DNA of 64,000 bases from Haemaphysalis longicornis (GCA_013339765.2 CM023457.1:47389847-47453846), one strand, 5' to 3'; positions 1-13,702 are shown, counted from the first letter of the stretch. Notes: generated by a model not told the origin, from the letters alone. Numbers and translations: made by a program.

Positions 1-20
1 GTTTATTCAACACCTCAACG

Positions 21-21
<1 letters not shown>

Positions 22-92
<71 letters not shown>

Positions 93-102
93 GTGTGTGT
101 GT
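22..102. repeat. (AT)n microsatellite followed by (TG)n
   Basis: About 35 AT units continue into five TG units. A simple slippage-prone repeat near the window edge. Confidence 0.97.
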
Positions 103-1689
103 ACAAGGTTTTTTATTAGTTGCTTCACTATATGCGACACTTTGTTAAAAACGGATAGGGCTTCTTCACTACGAGCTTCAGTGGGGACCATTAAACACAT
201 CTAATAAAGAAAGATTCCGAATAAGGCTATTTTGTTATAACGAGTTTTTACTTAGCTGAAAGAGCTCTGCTCTTCACTGCCGCCAACGACAACACAAGAG
301 CCATCCGTTAGTTTCGGGCACTGACATCAGCGAAACACACACTCTTTTCCCTCTCTGCGTTCTGTACATTTATATCCCCCCACCACTTTGTTTTGCGCAG
401 TTCCGCCTACCGCCCTGCCGCCTACATGTTTATCGCATTTGCGTTCCGTCAAAACGGCATCGCGGAGGTCGCAAAGCCGCGTGCTCCGTGGCTGCACGCG
501 ACGACCTTATTCGCACGCAAGACTCGCATCGTCAAGCGGGACGCACAAATGGGGTTTTAATCCATCTATTATCTTGTCGACACTCGGGTGCTGCCGCAGG
601 CGCGCCTGCGCGGAATTCCGCTCTCTGCGCTCGTTGAGGGACTCCCTTTTTTAACATTTTCACAGGAAGTTGTACGAGGAAAGATCGATTTTTTTTTTTT
701 CCGTGGCGAGAAGCTGGTATTGGATGAAATGAGGCGCAACTTCGCTTTCGGAGGTCGGTTGAGTTGATCGAAGTGCCGGAAGCGGCTCGGAGCTGCCCGT
801 GACACCTGTATCTGGTTGAGAGGCTGAATGATTGTCAGTGCGAGTGCGTTGCCTGGGAACACTCCCGAAGCAGTGTATGTAAAGCTTGACGATCAGTTGT
901 GCTATAGCGCACTGGAATATATTCCTGTGCCCTATAGTTGGGTTAAGCAGCAGATGAATTTTTCCTTCTAGAGGTTGGCACGTGCAACGCTGGTGGGATA
1001 ATGATGATGGTGATGATGATGATCATCATCATTCTCTCTGTGTGGTACATAACCAATCAGGCAATCGGCCGATCATCAGTGGTTTCCAAAATAAATATTG
1101 CAGGGCCCTGTATAGAGGAAATTTAGAGTGGTTAGAGAGCATATTGAATGTAGAATTGAAGACAGAGAGGAACAAAGAACTGGTAATACATGTGAAAAAA
1201 AAGGAATCCCGCAAGAAAATCGTTTTCTCCTTCTTTCTCCTTTCCGCCTTTTCTTTCTTTTTTCCGAAAAACAACGCAAAAACTGCGTCACCCGTTGTCC
1301 ACTTTATTCACCGGTTATGTAACGAAGCGATGTACCAATGCACGTATGCATCTAAATTCGGCGTGCAATAATTTCAGGGGCAGCTCAACAAACACCGTCC
1401 GCACAGAAACCCGAATTTTTCACCGAACTGTAGAAGAAAAAAAAGCATTGAAGAGGCAATTAAAACCAAATACAACCGCAATCAGATTGAAAGAGCTAGC
1501 CCTTGGCAAGTCGCTCAGCTCCATTTTAATCACGAAAGACGTTTTTTTTTAAAACGGGAAAACGCAAGACATATTGAAAAACATTCAAATTTGGCGCTAA
1601 AGCTACGTAATATGGGCCCGCACTAAAAAACTATTGATCAGTGGTTTAACTAAAGGATATAATTCAAGGGATACAATCAAACTGAACTA

Positions 1690-2270
1690 GAGGCTCCTCT
1701 CCAATCACCCACACATGTTTCCTGGCGGGTGCTAATTGGTTCGGCTGCCGCCAATAGCGCAAGCAAGATAATGTGACGTCATAGAGACGTCACCAGAATG
1801 TGGCTAGGGAGTCCCCACTGCTTCATCTGTTTTAGGGCGCAGCCATTTGGCGGCCGTCTCTGGGCTGAGCCGCGTCGCCATCGTCGTTACCGAGAGAACG
1901 ATGGCAAGACCGACGAGTGAAAGAAAAAGCGAACGACGAAAGAAAGCAAAGGAGGAGAGTGTCGCGAAATTGGGAGGGGGGGTGCAGTTCGCCGTGGCGG
2001 CGCGAGCCAGCGCTCTCCGAAAGTGTGCGGTGGGGGAGGGAGGGGGCAGCATGCTGTGCCGCACGAGGCGCTCGACGGCGCGACGCTTGGCGAAAACGTG
2101 AGGGGGGCGTGCGCGTGACTATGATGTGCGTTCGCTTAAGACGCAGTTTGCGGTCCCTTCAGGAGAAGCACTTCGCGCCGCCGACGCAGAGGCTCATCAT
2201 CGATTCGCTGCCGTCGAGAGAACCCAGGAGTGAGTGCTGCCTCAGCGCACTGCTGCTGCGCCCAAATATC
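1690..2270. promoter_or_regulatory. GC/CpG-rich candidate regulatory patch
   Basis: CCAAT-type boxes at 1702 and 1751, a perfect inverted repeat with arms GTGACGTC (1773-1780) and GACGTCAC (1786-1793), both containing the CRE/ATF core, and a following CpG-rich stretch. This resembles a promoter or enhancer. It could equally be part of an old DNA element, because the next 180 nt resemble a MITE end. Confidence 0.3.
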
Positions 2271-3680
2271 GCATTAGGGAGTATCGTAATCGCCAGTTCC
2301 TTTTTTTTCTTGATATCTCGGTTATTTGTTCGAAGTTTGCGATGAACTTGGTATCATCGTTATCGGTACAAACCAGTCTTTTTAATGAACCAAATTTGGA
2401 TTTGGTCTTCACGACCCCCTTCAAGACAAAAAGTGAACTATAGAACCTCGGAGAGTGAATCCGCCTTATCATCACAAACGTAGCGGAGGGTCTGGCAGAT
2501 ACTCCGCTTGCAAACGAATGAATAATGTCTTCCGTTTTAAAGCGGATGCTTTCTTAGTGGGACCGCGACGGCGTCCTGTCAGAAAACTAATGCATCTCTC
2601 TATAGACCGGTTGGTCGACCGAAAAGCAGCTCTGATAAGATCTCTGGACACGCGGCGCGTACGTAAAACCGGCCCTGCACTGTGTCAAAACGGTTACTCG
2701 AAAATCGCGAAAAAGGAACTGCTCTAGATTAGACAATTCACGCACCGATCACGAAGAAAGAGTACAATGACCTTTATCTCATAAACCACGTATCGGTATA
2801 CATTTTGATCGTTCGTAGGTGCGTTTACTTAGTGCGCGAAAAATCGTCGCATATGCGTTCGTTCTCCGTTTGCGATGTGGGTCTTTGAAGGATCGAGGAT
2901 CGATTGGACGCACCTTCAGCGAAGGTTGGGAACGCACTTTTAAATTTCGCGCTTCTTTTCAACTCTCTTTAGTAAGGGGTGGTGAATTTTTGGTTCTTGC
3001 TGCGTAATCTATTCGTCCATCGTTCACCGTCACGGTTCTTCCTTTCGGTCCGCCTATTCCGCTTTTACTTGCCTCCTTCGCGCACGAATCTGGAGCTAGC
3101 GTCCTCAGACGACGCCCGATTCTCCTTCGAAACGCGACCGGCGCCACTGTTTCTCTCGCTCCGCCCAATATTGGCAGACGGCTGAGCTGGAAGCGTGCGC
3201 GTCGGAAGCGCCCCTCTGGATTGTAATACAACTTTCGTTGCCTCGCTGTTGCTCCGTAAGACGAAGTCGTCTTTCCCGCACGGCGCGGGGAGTGAGCAGC
3301 CGAATACGCAAGTAGGGAACTCTGTTGGCGAAGTCTTCGACGACTGATCTCGTCGCTAGCTGCGATTCGGAGAGGCAGTTTCTTTCTTTCCAGTCCTGTT
3401 TCCAGCAAGCAGGCAGGAAAGGGAAACCGAAGTATAAAAAGCGGAATATGTAAAGCAAGCTGCATATTTTAGGACCGTCTGTCCGACGGTCCAAACAGTT
3501 CATTACCCGTAGCTGGAGTGAACGCCCAGTTTAAGCGCGTTTTATTGCTGATACCTTCTACGAGCTGCTACCATCTACCTTTACGATCTACCTTTAATAG
3601 ACCGTAAACGCATTAGGGGTCGACCAAGGAATCGATGGAGGGATAAGCTACGCATATTTAGGGGGAAAGGGTGAACTCAG

Positions 3681-4010
3681 CTATATTCGGTTACAAGTTT
3701 AGAACGGCAACGGAAGTTGCCGCTGTGCCTTATCACCGCAGCGGGATGTTACTCCGCGCGGCGCAAGTAGTGGGTTATTAAGAATATTTTGAACATGGCA
3801 CGAGCCGTTTTCGTGATTTTTTTGACTTAGTGTGGTTATAAACGACTGCAGCGACGACAATCAAACTACGTGAGGAAATGCAGGTGATATCACGCATTCA
3901 TAGCAATGTCTTTTCAAAACGCGCGCGCCCGTTGACATCCGGGTACGTTGCTGTGGCGGAGTGATACCGTACATGAGCTATTGCCGTTCTTAACTTGTTC
4001 CCGAGTATAG
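3681..4010 (+). mobile_element. MITE family 1, copy A (330 bp)
   Basis: Inverted ends CTATATTCGG...CCGAGTATAG enclose a body that matches the reverse complement of 49287-49619 along its whole length (for example GGAAGTTGCCGCTGTGCC, TCCGCGCGGCGCAAGTAG and GATATCACGCATTCATAGCA are shared). There is no coding capacity. The flanks (AG and CC) do not show a clear target duplication. Confidence 0.85.
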
Positions 4011-4798
4011 CCCTCGATAGACGTGGCTGGACATTTTTGGGAAAGGCATTCCTGCAGTGAACACAATAACAAACATGATGGTGATGATGATGATGGTGGT
4101 AATGGTGGTGGGTTGTGGTGTGATGATACGACGACGACCTCCAACGAGAGCCTTCACTTTCTCAGGAGAAGTGTAAAGGAAGTAGTAGAAAAATGGGGTG
4201 GGTCTAAGTAAGGAGCTAACAGCCGGAGTATACTGCTACGTTCGCCAGAAACTAAACGCATTTCCACTTGCTTCGCTGTCACGTTATTTGAGAGTGCCGC
4301 CGTATTTGCTCGGCCGTCAACAACAGCTTATCCGCGATGCAACTAAACACGAATTAACCTTATTTTATAGGGCTTTACTTTCGTAGAGAGATTCAAACAC
4401 GGGCTCTGTACGAACTTGCTTCAGCAACACACCCGTAAGCGTGTGTGTACAGCCACACGTTGCTAATAAGCCTTGTAACGCTATTTGTCTTTATGTCCAG
4501 AGATTTCTCATACTTATTCGATGTTGCTGAAAGTACACTTATCGATTAGTACATATCTTCTATAAGTAGTAGTAGTAAACGTTTATGGGAGCAAGAGGAA
4601 AAGGAAAGAGGGTGGTGGTGAAGCGTCCCTAGTCCAGGATGCTTTAGCCCGCAGAAAACGGGGCTTTCTTGCTTTCAACAAGTTCCGTGATTATCGAAGC
4701 GGTAAGATTGGCGGTGGTTTTGGGGTACTAGAGGCGAAACGCAGAAACGTCACTGATAACGTATCGTAACCGTGTTATTTTCATTTTTCTTCACGCAG

Positions 4799-4922
4799 AC
4801 GTTCCCGACCCCCCGGGAATCCCCATCGTGGTGGGCTTCACCTCCCGTTCCGTAAACCTGTCCTGGACTTCAAGCGTCAACACGCACAACAGCCCGATCC
4901 TCCACTACATCATCCACATCAG
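4799..4922 (+). CDS. Ptp99A: Exon a: first half of FN3 domain 1
   Basis: Acceptor TTCACGCAG precedes 4799 and donor GTGAGT follows 4922. The exon starts with the last two bases of a split codon (AC; GAC/Asp would fit a typical DVPDPPG domain start) and reads [20 protein letters not shown] then SW, the conserved B-strand Trp of FN3, ending HYIIHI plus two bases. NLS is a possible N-glycosylation site. The preceding exon must end in phase 1 and is not recognised in the window. Confidence 0.88.
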
Positions 4923-7900
4923 GTGAGTGATGTGACCACTTCACGCCGGCTGAGACAACCCCCCCCCCCCGTACTCCCTCTTCCATGGTTGTGTAGTCGT
5001 CTGAGAGAGAAAAAATTAGCAGTGGCTTAGCTCGGCTATGCCAGGATATACGTAGCGTGAGCTAAGGTTCAGCTGGTTATTCTTAGGTTTCCTGGTTGTC
5101 TAGGATTAGCTGATTATCATGCTTACTGCTGCTAAAACGATTTCCAGTCCAATCTAATCCAATCCAATCAATCCAATCCAATTTAATCCAATCCAGTCCA
5201 GTCGCTGCTCCTCGCGCATGTGCAGCACGGCTCTCCAGGAGCCACGCGAAACGGCTATCAAGCGGCTCCGGCGCAGCGTCAGACTTGGCTCCTCAGTGCT
5301 TCTACTGCGCAACGGAGGCGCACAGCTGGGCACGCGCCGGCGCCAGTGCGTCTGCGCGCTATGACGTCACTCCTTTGAATGCGCAGACCGGCGAATGTGC
5401 AGACCCAATTCTCTACACACCCATACTCCAATTGGATCGGATTTCCAATCCAATGCCAATCCAATCCAATCCAATTCAATCCAATTTAATGCTCCTCGAG
5501 CTCGCGCAGCACGGCCCTTCAGGGTCCACGCGAAACCGCTCAACCTCGGCCGTGTAGCTTAAGCTACAAAAACGCCGTATCAATTGGTTCGGGACATAGT
5601 TGTGATATAAATGATGCATCCCTGCAGCGTCTAACGACGGCGATGGTGAACGCGAAGCTTTCCCGTGAGGGATTCCTCTGTTGTCGTCTGAGTTTCGACT
5701 TTGACTCGGCCGGCGGTTTGGACTTTGACTCGTTGAGCTTTGACGTTCGCTCGCACGCAGTTCCGACTTTGGTCGATGCGCTCTTGACTTTCCCCCCTTG
5801 GCCATTTGATTTATCGCACAACGTTAGACCGCGCGGTTCATGATTCGTTGGCCAATTTTGCGCGCCCATGCAGCCTCTCCAATTAAATCCAAACTGATCA
5901 GGTTCAATTCCGACCACAGGAATAGGTGTTTTTTTTTTTTTTTTTTTCAGTTCACTCACGATCATTATCATCGTTGGAGAAAGTTGGCTTTCCTGCCGTG
6001 GGTTTTGAGGTGGACTACAGACGCCATCAGTGAGACGTAGAAAGCTTCGCTTTAAAACAAGAGCTACAGTCGTTTCCTGTAGCCGTACTTCTCCCGTAAG
6101 AGCCCGTGTATTGACGCCAGACTGGAATTCCGGAACGTTTACGGCTTCACGGTGTACTAATGACGTCGAGAAAAGCAAACTCGGCATAGTGACAAGTCGT
6201 CTTGGCGGCCAGTTGCAGTAGGATTTTTTTCCCAGCGTATCTACATTCGATTGAGAGCCGCAGAGCGTTAGCGCGAAAGTTGGCTTTGCCGCAAGGCACG
6301 TTCTGCTGACGGACACGAAAAAAGTTGCAGAAACTCTGAAGTCGAATAACAGGATAACATGGATAATGTGGAAGGATAACTAAATGATGATAATGATAAT
6401 GGTTATGATAATGATAAGGATAACAGGATCACACGAATAACTTACATGATAATGAAGGATAACAAGGAAGCCTTTGCCGCTTACATGTTATATCTCTATA
6501 GTAGGCTTCACAACTACACGAATATGCCGTGCTAGAAAGATATTTTCAGGGTACGTATAAGTAGTCGTATCAAACTTTGAAAACAACACTGGGGACTTTA
6601 AATGCCTCCTTTAATAAGGCCCCATGTATCCCCATTAGGCGATATAAACCAAGCCCCCCTCCAAAGCTGCGTTCACAACTTAGCTTAATTGCATTGCTAG
6701 AAGGCGCGCGCCTTTTACTCGTAGCACTATATTCGTAGCATCAAGTGTGACAGACGGACAGACGTGTTTCCTCCTTCTAGTCCACATATACTCAATGCTA
6801 ACGCACTTAAAGGCTGTGGCAACGAAGAGGCTCCCAAATCTCGACGCTTTCGCCGATCCAATCTGAACCGTGCGGTCACTTTGGCTACGAGCAACGACGC
6901 TACAGCTGGAAGCGGAGCACCTACCACACCGTTACTCGGGATTCCTCGGCCGCCGGTTATTTCCGATACCAGCTCGGGTTACTCCCACTGAATTACGCCC
7001 GGAGGCACAAAGGCGGCGGTACGGATCTGCGCTCAGCGCGTTCTTCCAGAAGAGGAGAGGCGTTCACGATTACCCCGGAGGCGCCGCGGCCGGCCAAGAT
7101 TCGCTCGCGGTTGTCGCGCTCCTCCTTGGCGGATATTTCACGCGCGCGTACACTGCGCGCGCACACATATATCCGCCGGCGTGCTAATTGCTTTCGCCTA
7201 ATTGTCCTTCCTTCGGCACATACTTGCACGGGTTCCCGCACTGGCCTAATGGGCACTGCAATTACGCATGGGCTCTCCAGGACGCGTCCTTGGGGGCTCT
7301 GCACCGCTTCCTCCTCCTTGATTTCTTCCTGTCCTTTTTTTTTTTTTTTTTGTCGAGCGTTTTGATGAAGTCCGAGGCTCAGCTAGCGGTCTTTGCTTTC
7401 TTTTATTCCTCAGGGGCATAAATAAGCCGAGTAAAGGAAATCTTGTGAATGGCCGTGCGTGTTAAGCGGGTTGAACCAAACCGCCGTGATGATGACGACG
7501 GCGGGTACGTATAATCGCGCACAATGAACAAAGGTACACTGTAAGGCAATCCCGTGGTTCGGCTTCGCCATAATGCACTTGTGAGACCAATTCATGTCGC
7601 CAACGAAGCGAGTTGACGAATGACAGAATCGCATACCACTTTGCTCAAAAATGTGCATCCGTGACATGTGACACTGCCCGATATTTGCACGGAGTGATGT
7701 CACAGCAGCGGACCGAACTTCTGAGTCCGATCGTATAGTGCTCAGCGTCGTCATTCGCCGAAATTTTATTGTTGGCTGAATTAATGGGTGTGCAGGGTAG
7801 ATTTTCGGGAAGCTGAACCATAGGACTGTCCTAGAGTGCACAGAATGCGGGTACGGAAGGCCCTGCTGAAGCAACGAGCCTGTATCATTGCACGAGGCCC

Positions 7901-9234
7901 AAAGCAAACACAGAGCCATTAATGAAAAACGCTGTGGGAAGCGCCTATCTATTTAGAACGGAATGCATCTGATTTAATTGATTGATTGTAGGGTTTAACG
8001 CGCCGACGCAACGCAGGTGTTCAGGCTCGCCGTATTGGAGGGCTCCGGATTAATTTTGACCAACTGGGGATCTTTAACGTGCGCCGCAATCTCGTACACA
8101 CGGGCGTTCTTGCTTTTCGCCTCCACCAGAAAAATGGCCGCCGCGGCTTGGAATCGAACCCGCGTCCTCGTGCTCAGCAGCGCAACGCCTTAGCCACTGA
8201 GCCACCGCGGCGGGTACGAAATTCATCTGGACTCCTTCTAGTCCAGATCATGATTATCATCATCATCGTCACCGTATACATCATCACCACCACCACTACC
8301 ATCGTCGTCGTCGTCGACATCATCATCGCCGCCGTAGCAATCAATGTACTACCAACGCCGCCGTCGATCCTCGTAAACGTCACCACAATAGCTCCATTAC
8401 CGTCGCAATCATCATCGAAATCGTCTTCGCCACAACCAACATCTTCGTCTTCGACCCCGTAAGCATCATCATCTTCATCATCATTATCATCTCTTTGGAC
8501 TATTTATTGCCTTTTCTACTCGAGCCATATTCTTCTCGTCCTCATGTACCTTCCTCATTCACCGGATACATCCTTTAAAATTTCCTTTCTTGCGGCTTCG
8601 TCGCTTTTCTGGGGCAGCTACGATATCCTCCAAATAATGGCCACTGACCCCATTCAAGAGACTCCCTTCCATATTTTCCTCGATTCATATTTAAAAGCGG
8701 CCTCTCTTCCCGCTCGCATCTATTAATTAGAGCGAAAAGTCGTTAAGTCTTCCCCCCAGCCCCTTTTTATCTTCAAATTCTATGTCCTCCATTCGAGGCG
8801 GCCCCCGCCCGTTTCGCCGCGCAGTCCTGCGCGTCGTCCGATTCGTTCGGCGCCTAATTGCGAACTTCGTTCCCTGTTTAATTCCCGCTCCCTTTCGCGC
8901 GCTTTCCTGGGCCGCCTGTTTCGTTTCCTGCCCCCCAGTCCACCCTAAAACACGGCTTTGATAAAAGCGCTGGTTCTGTAACTGGTGCCTGGTTAATTTT
9001 TTTCACGCATTGTGATTGGCTAGGCGGGCCTGGTATTGTCCTCAGCAGAGTAACGGGCGCGTGCGTTTTTTTGCTTCGCCTGTTCGCATAGGCAGAGTCG
9101 CCTCCGAATCGTGGTTCACTAGTAAGGCCTTCTGGTCAGGTAGTCGGATCTGCGCATTTCGAGTAGATCCTTTTGCGGCCGGTTTCCTTCCCCCGAAATG
9201 CTCTATCTCTATCTCTCTCCTCTCTCCTCTTCTC

Positions 9235-9314
<80 letters not shown>

Positions 9315-11991
9315 TCTCTCTCTCTCTCTCTCTCTTGTCTGTTCGTCTTCGTCCAAGTCCGTCTACTATATTATTGTGGGCTCGGTTCTTAAAGTCTGTC
9401 TATTGATGTTTGTCGGCAGATTTTTTTTCTTCTTGTTTACGTAGGCTGTACTCAATACTTACTGCGTAAGCTGGTGAATAAAATGGTTCCTTGTTGCATT
9501 CGCTTGCCTCTAGCCAAACAACAGCGCTACTCATACCAAGTTAGTGCGGTAAAGGTTGGCAGAAAGTAAAAAAAAAAATGCAGTTGGACTTTTTTACTTG
9601 GGATAATCGTCCAGGACAGGGCTTGAAACGCAGAAATAAACTTCCGGCCGAGCAGGACACCAAGCGGGGATGGGAGGGAGCAAGCGATCGACGCATACCT
9701 TTCTACTTTAGCACTGTGCGTGCGCGTTTCATTACTTCTTGGCCAATTCCCCTAATAAGCTTGCGTGTAATGTTTTATTTACTCGATCGGTCAGCTATCT
9801 ATTTCGTCTTTCAGTCAGTTTGTCCGTCAGTCGGTCGGGCGGACGGACGGACGGACGGGAAGCTGTGCTGGCGCACAGACGTGAAGGGAAAGAAGAGAAA
9901 AGGGAATCAATCGTAGAGCTCACATCATCCACTCGACAGTTCTACGTTTTCACAAACCATTCTTTCAATCGAACCATTTGGTATATTTAGCGTCTGAATT
10001 CTGGGAAGTGACAGTTGCCATTTTAGCGGCTCATACCATGAAGCGTTCTCCTCGTACCTGTCACGTCACAGTAGACTGCAGTAGAAAATGTCACGCGATA
10101 AAAAGTGGTGCGGCGTGGAGAGTGATTAACGCGAAGAACAACAAAAAAAGGACACCCCGACTCGAGGGCATTCAGCGAGCTTAACACCACCTGCATAATA
10201 GATTTTCCGAGCACGTCGTTGTTCTCGCGCACTTTTTATTGCTCGCGGCCATCCTATAGTTCTTTTTTTTCTCTCTCTCTCTCTTCTTGATTCTGCTCTG
10301 TTTTAACGCCGCTCGGGGATTTCCGTAGGTCGTTACCAGTGTTGTCGTTAGGAAGAGCCGTTATACGACTCGCGCGGCCGTTTCCGGCAGCCACACCCGT
10401 ATATTGCCATCCCGTCCTCCCGACACTTAACTATAAACCTTATTTCCCGCCCCCGGCCTACGCTTCTATTTCGTCTGCCATTACATCCCCACATTTCTAC
10501 GATTTCACATCGACTTATTCTTTTTTTTTTTTTTTCGAACCGGTTCATTTTCGGTTCGCCCCTGAAAACGAGGTTATCGCTACGGTGGCTATCACGTGTT
10601 AGGCACACAATTTAGCACGAAATCTCACGTGGTAGGAGTCTCGAAAGCCGCAGTAACCAGATGGTTATTTGAAACTCCGCGGATATCGGAAACTTAAATG
10701 AGGCTGGGAGTCTAATCGGCCCTTAATTGATGCGGTTGCCGCGCCAAGTCTATCGCCGCTGCGGCGAATTGTAGGTTCGGGGTGACGGAACTTAATGAGG
10801 CGAAATGGGAATACGCGTTCATGCGTAACAGGTTCCGGCACCGGCCGTTGTAAGCCGGTGACGTTACCACTACGCGCCTGTCTCACAAATGGCGGATGTC
10901 GCGTCGAAAACACACTGCAGGAAAGGCAACTGATTACGCTACACCTACGCTACGCGCATGCGCTTCTCAACACCTGAGCTACTAGGCGCCGAGCTACGGC
11001 GCCTAGTAGCCCAAGTGCTTCTTCGGCACGGCCCGTCCAGAATTGGATTTTAGAAGATCGAATCTATTCACTGTTAGATTTGTGAGGCATTGAATTATGC
11101 GCAGAGGAATAAATTACCCTCGTGTCACTCTCGCAGCTTGAGACAATACGCTGTAGTTCCGAATCCCAATAGCTGATTATTAGTAAGTTTTTAAGTAGGG
11201 AATCAACGTATAACCAGTGTTAAAGCAGTATTGCTTTACGTATATTTATTAGGTTGTTTGCAATGACGTAATCAATAAATAACCTTGAATATTAATTATT
11301 GGTTAGGTATTTTTATTAACTTTTTTTGTTTCGATCTTCAATTCGCCCAGAGCTCCTTTAGGTATACATAGAAACTTAAGTACACGCAGAGTTGGTCAGC
11401 GCACAGTAAATGTTGTCCCCGTGAAGGAGAGGACCCGGCTAATCGTTCTGGGGGAGTATCACTCATCCCAGTCCCCCGAGAGGGGCGGCAGCGTGCAGTT
11501 CTTTTTTTATTATTATTGCATTGTCATTTGCCCTTGTATTTTCTATGATACGCGGGGTTGCGATGGAGCTCCTCACAAACGATTATGATGGTGATGGTGA
11601 TTGGGATGTCGTGACGTTGCTGGTGTTGTTGATGATAGTGATCGGGATGTCGGGACGTTGTTGTTGATGATGATGCCGGTAGTACTGGTGTGATGGGGAG
11701 TATGATGATGACGATGGATGGAGGCGAAATGCAAAAACGTCCGTGTGTACGAGATATCGGCGCACGTTAAAGATCCCAGGTGGCCAAAATTAATCCGGAG
11801 CCTTCCACTACGGCGCGCTTCATCACCTGCGTTGCGTCGGCGCGTTAAACCTACAATCAATCAATCAATGAATCAATCAATGACGACGATGATGATGGTG
11901 ATGAAGAAGAGGAAGATGATGATGGCGACGATTATGATGGAGATTACTATTATGGAAAAGAAGAAAAACACGATTGTTTTATGTTATTATT

Positions 11992-12037
<46 letters not shown>

Positions 12038-13655
12038 TTATTATTATCATTATTATTATATGTAAGTCATACAGATGTAATGGCGCACGAACATTGGTAC
12101 GAGCATACGAGCAGAGTGTCTGCCTGCAGCCTGGCACACACAATGCATTGATAACAATGAACCATGGCGCGCACCGAGCATCGTGGATCGAAAGTGGGGA
12201 TGCCAAGTGAAGCCTTTATCGCGAACTGACGTCGCCTGCAGTCTCTCCACCGACGTGCACATCAATCATGGCGCCGTTTCTGCGGCGACAACGCACGGGG
12301 CATGTCACAGGATTCGTCCCTGCACTGATTTGCCCGGCGCGAACTCACCTTTCCTCGGGCTCGCCATCAACCGTCCCGGGCGTCTGCTTGGGCGTGGCGT
12401 CGTCCCAGGGAGCTCCTCCTTTCGAAGGACACTTGGAGGGCGATCGTCGATCTACACCGGAGCCGCCAATCGAAGCAGGCGCGGCCGATATCGACGCCTC
12501 CAGTCCGATATATCCAAACAAAGCTATAGGAGAGATAACAGCCAGCGGTTCTAAGCAGTACGTCTAACACAATAAAAGAAACAGTTAAGGAAGATAATCC
12601 AGCCGGAATATATTCACGTCTCCACTCACTCATAGCACTCAGTACCTGCGCAAACGACTTGTTCTTTTTTTTTTCTTATACCGCGATCTTCGCTTTCTCT
12701 GCCGCTATAGGAAAGGGTTGCCGCCACCGCGAGAGGTATACATACTTCATAACCCGTAAGGCTCTCGCCGGCGAAAGCCCTTCAATACGCCGTCTAGGCG
12801 CTCATTGATCGCTCTATGTAAATAGCCCCGGGTGCAAGCTCGAGAGAAAGCCCGAACCCCTCGGTACATAGTTCCGCGGTCCCGGCGGCGCCCTGGGGAT
12901 CCGGCGGCTTCTCGAAGGGATGGCTGCTGCTTCTCGTCGCCGGACCGGAGATCTATTCTGCCCTTTACGTTGATCGAAGTCGGCCGAGTACGCACGGCCG
13001 CTGGACCTCTTCCGAAAAAGCGCGCGAGATTCAAAAAGAAAAAAAAGAAGGCGCTGCCCAGTTTTCCTTCGAAATGGATGGGAAAGTTCCCGGATGTTCC
13101 GGGGCAGCGACCGACCGAGAGAAGAGCGCGGCAGACGACGTACACTGAGACACGGGTTTTCGGTTACGAGGAGCAGCACTCTACGCGAGCGTGTGGCTTT
13201 CCAGAGCGATGCCGACTACAGAAGTTCGTGTCTGAAGTAGAAATCAGATCGAAAGAGGGGGAGAGACGAAGGGAAAGAGGAGACGGGATGCGAATGCTCT
13301 CCCAGGGAAAAAGTCAAACCAGCTATGCTAGTTGATGCTTTTATATACCAGCGTTGGGAATAAAAAGAAGCATCGAACAAAACTATGCCCCCAATTCGAC
13401 TATATGCCCCGAGTTTCCCATACGCGAGGAATAAAACGGAATCGTACCATTATCGTCGCGAATACGTCGTTGCGAGGAAGGTGCATAAGCATCCTTGTGC
13501 TTCCTCGTTTTTGGGGAGCGATTCTACGTGGGGGAAGCTTGGAAAAACCTTAGGTATAAATAAAACCGAAGCTATTGTTGGTCTCGGGTCTCCCACGAGC
13601 GAAGGGCGAATACAACGCGGAACGAACACTTAGACACAGCGATACGAATATAGCG

Positions 13656-13702
<47 letters not shown>

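Larger units (their letters stand above)
1..4798 (+). other. Upstream intron or 5' flank of Ptp99A
   Basis: No FN3, Ig or signal-peptide exon that would join the 4799 exon in phase 1 was found. Contents: AT microsatellite (22-90), a short ATTATAACGAG-type repeat fragment near 225-260, a GC-rich patch at 1690-2270, a sequence near 2380-2450 resembling the end of the TTAA-flanked element of 19341, another GC-rich patch at 2880-3400, and MITE family 1 copy A (3681-4010). 4011-4798 holds an ATG/GGT-rich run (4074-4110) and nothing else recognised. Confidence 0.6.

Noticed and set aside
1..4798. Search for the signal-peptide or further ectodomain exon of the receptor
   Set aside because: No segment with FN3/Ig pattern and correct phase-1 donor was found; the missing 5' exons are probably outside the window.
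5564..6316. 250-codon minus-strand ORF, the longest simple ORF
   Set aside because: Contains a Lys run from a poly-T tract and the translation of a B-box-like repeat; no domain pattern. Considered a chance ORF over repeats.
8079..8462. Ile/Val/Thr/Ser-rich ORF of 127 codons
   Set aside because: Its N-terminal part is the SINE in antisense and the rest is trinucleotide repeat translation.
9016..9444. Ser/Leu repeat proteins
   Set aside because: Translation of the (CT)n microsatellite.
12268..12567. 99-codon Pro/Ser-rich ORF followed by AATAAA
   Set aside because: No recognised family and no supporting splice context; the downstream AATAAA could be chance.
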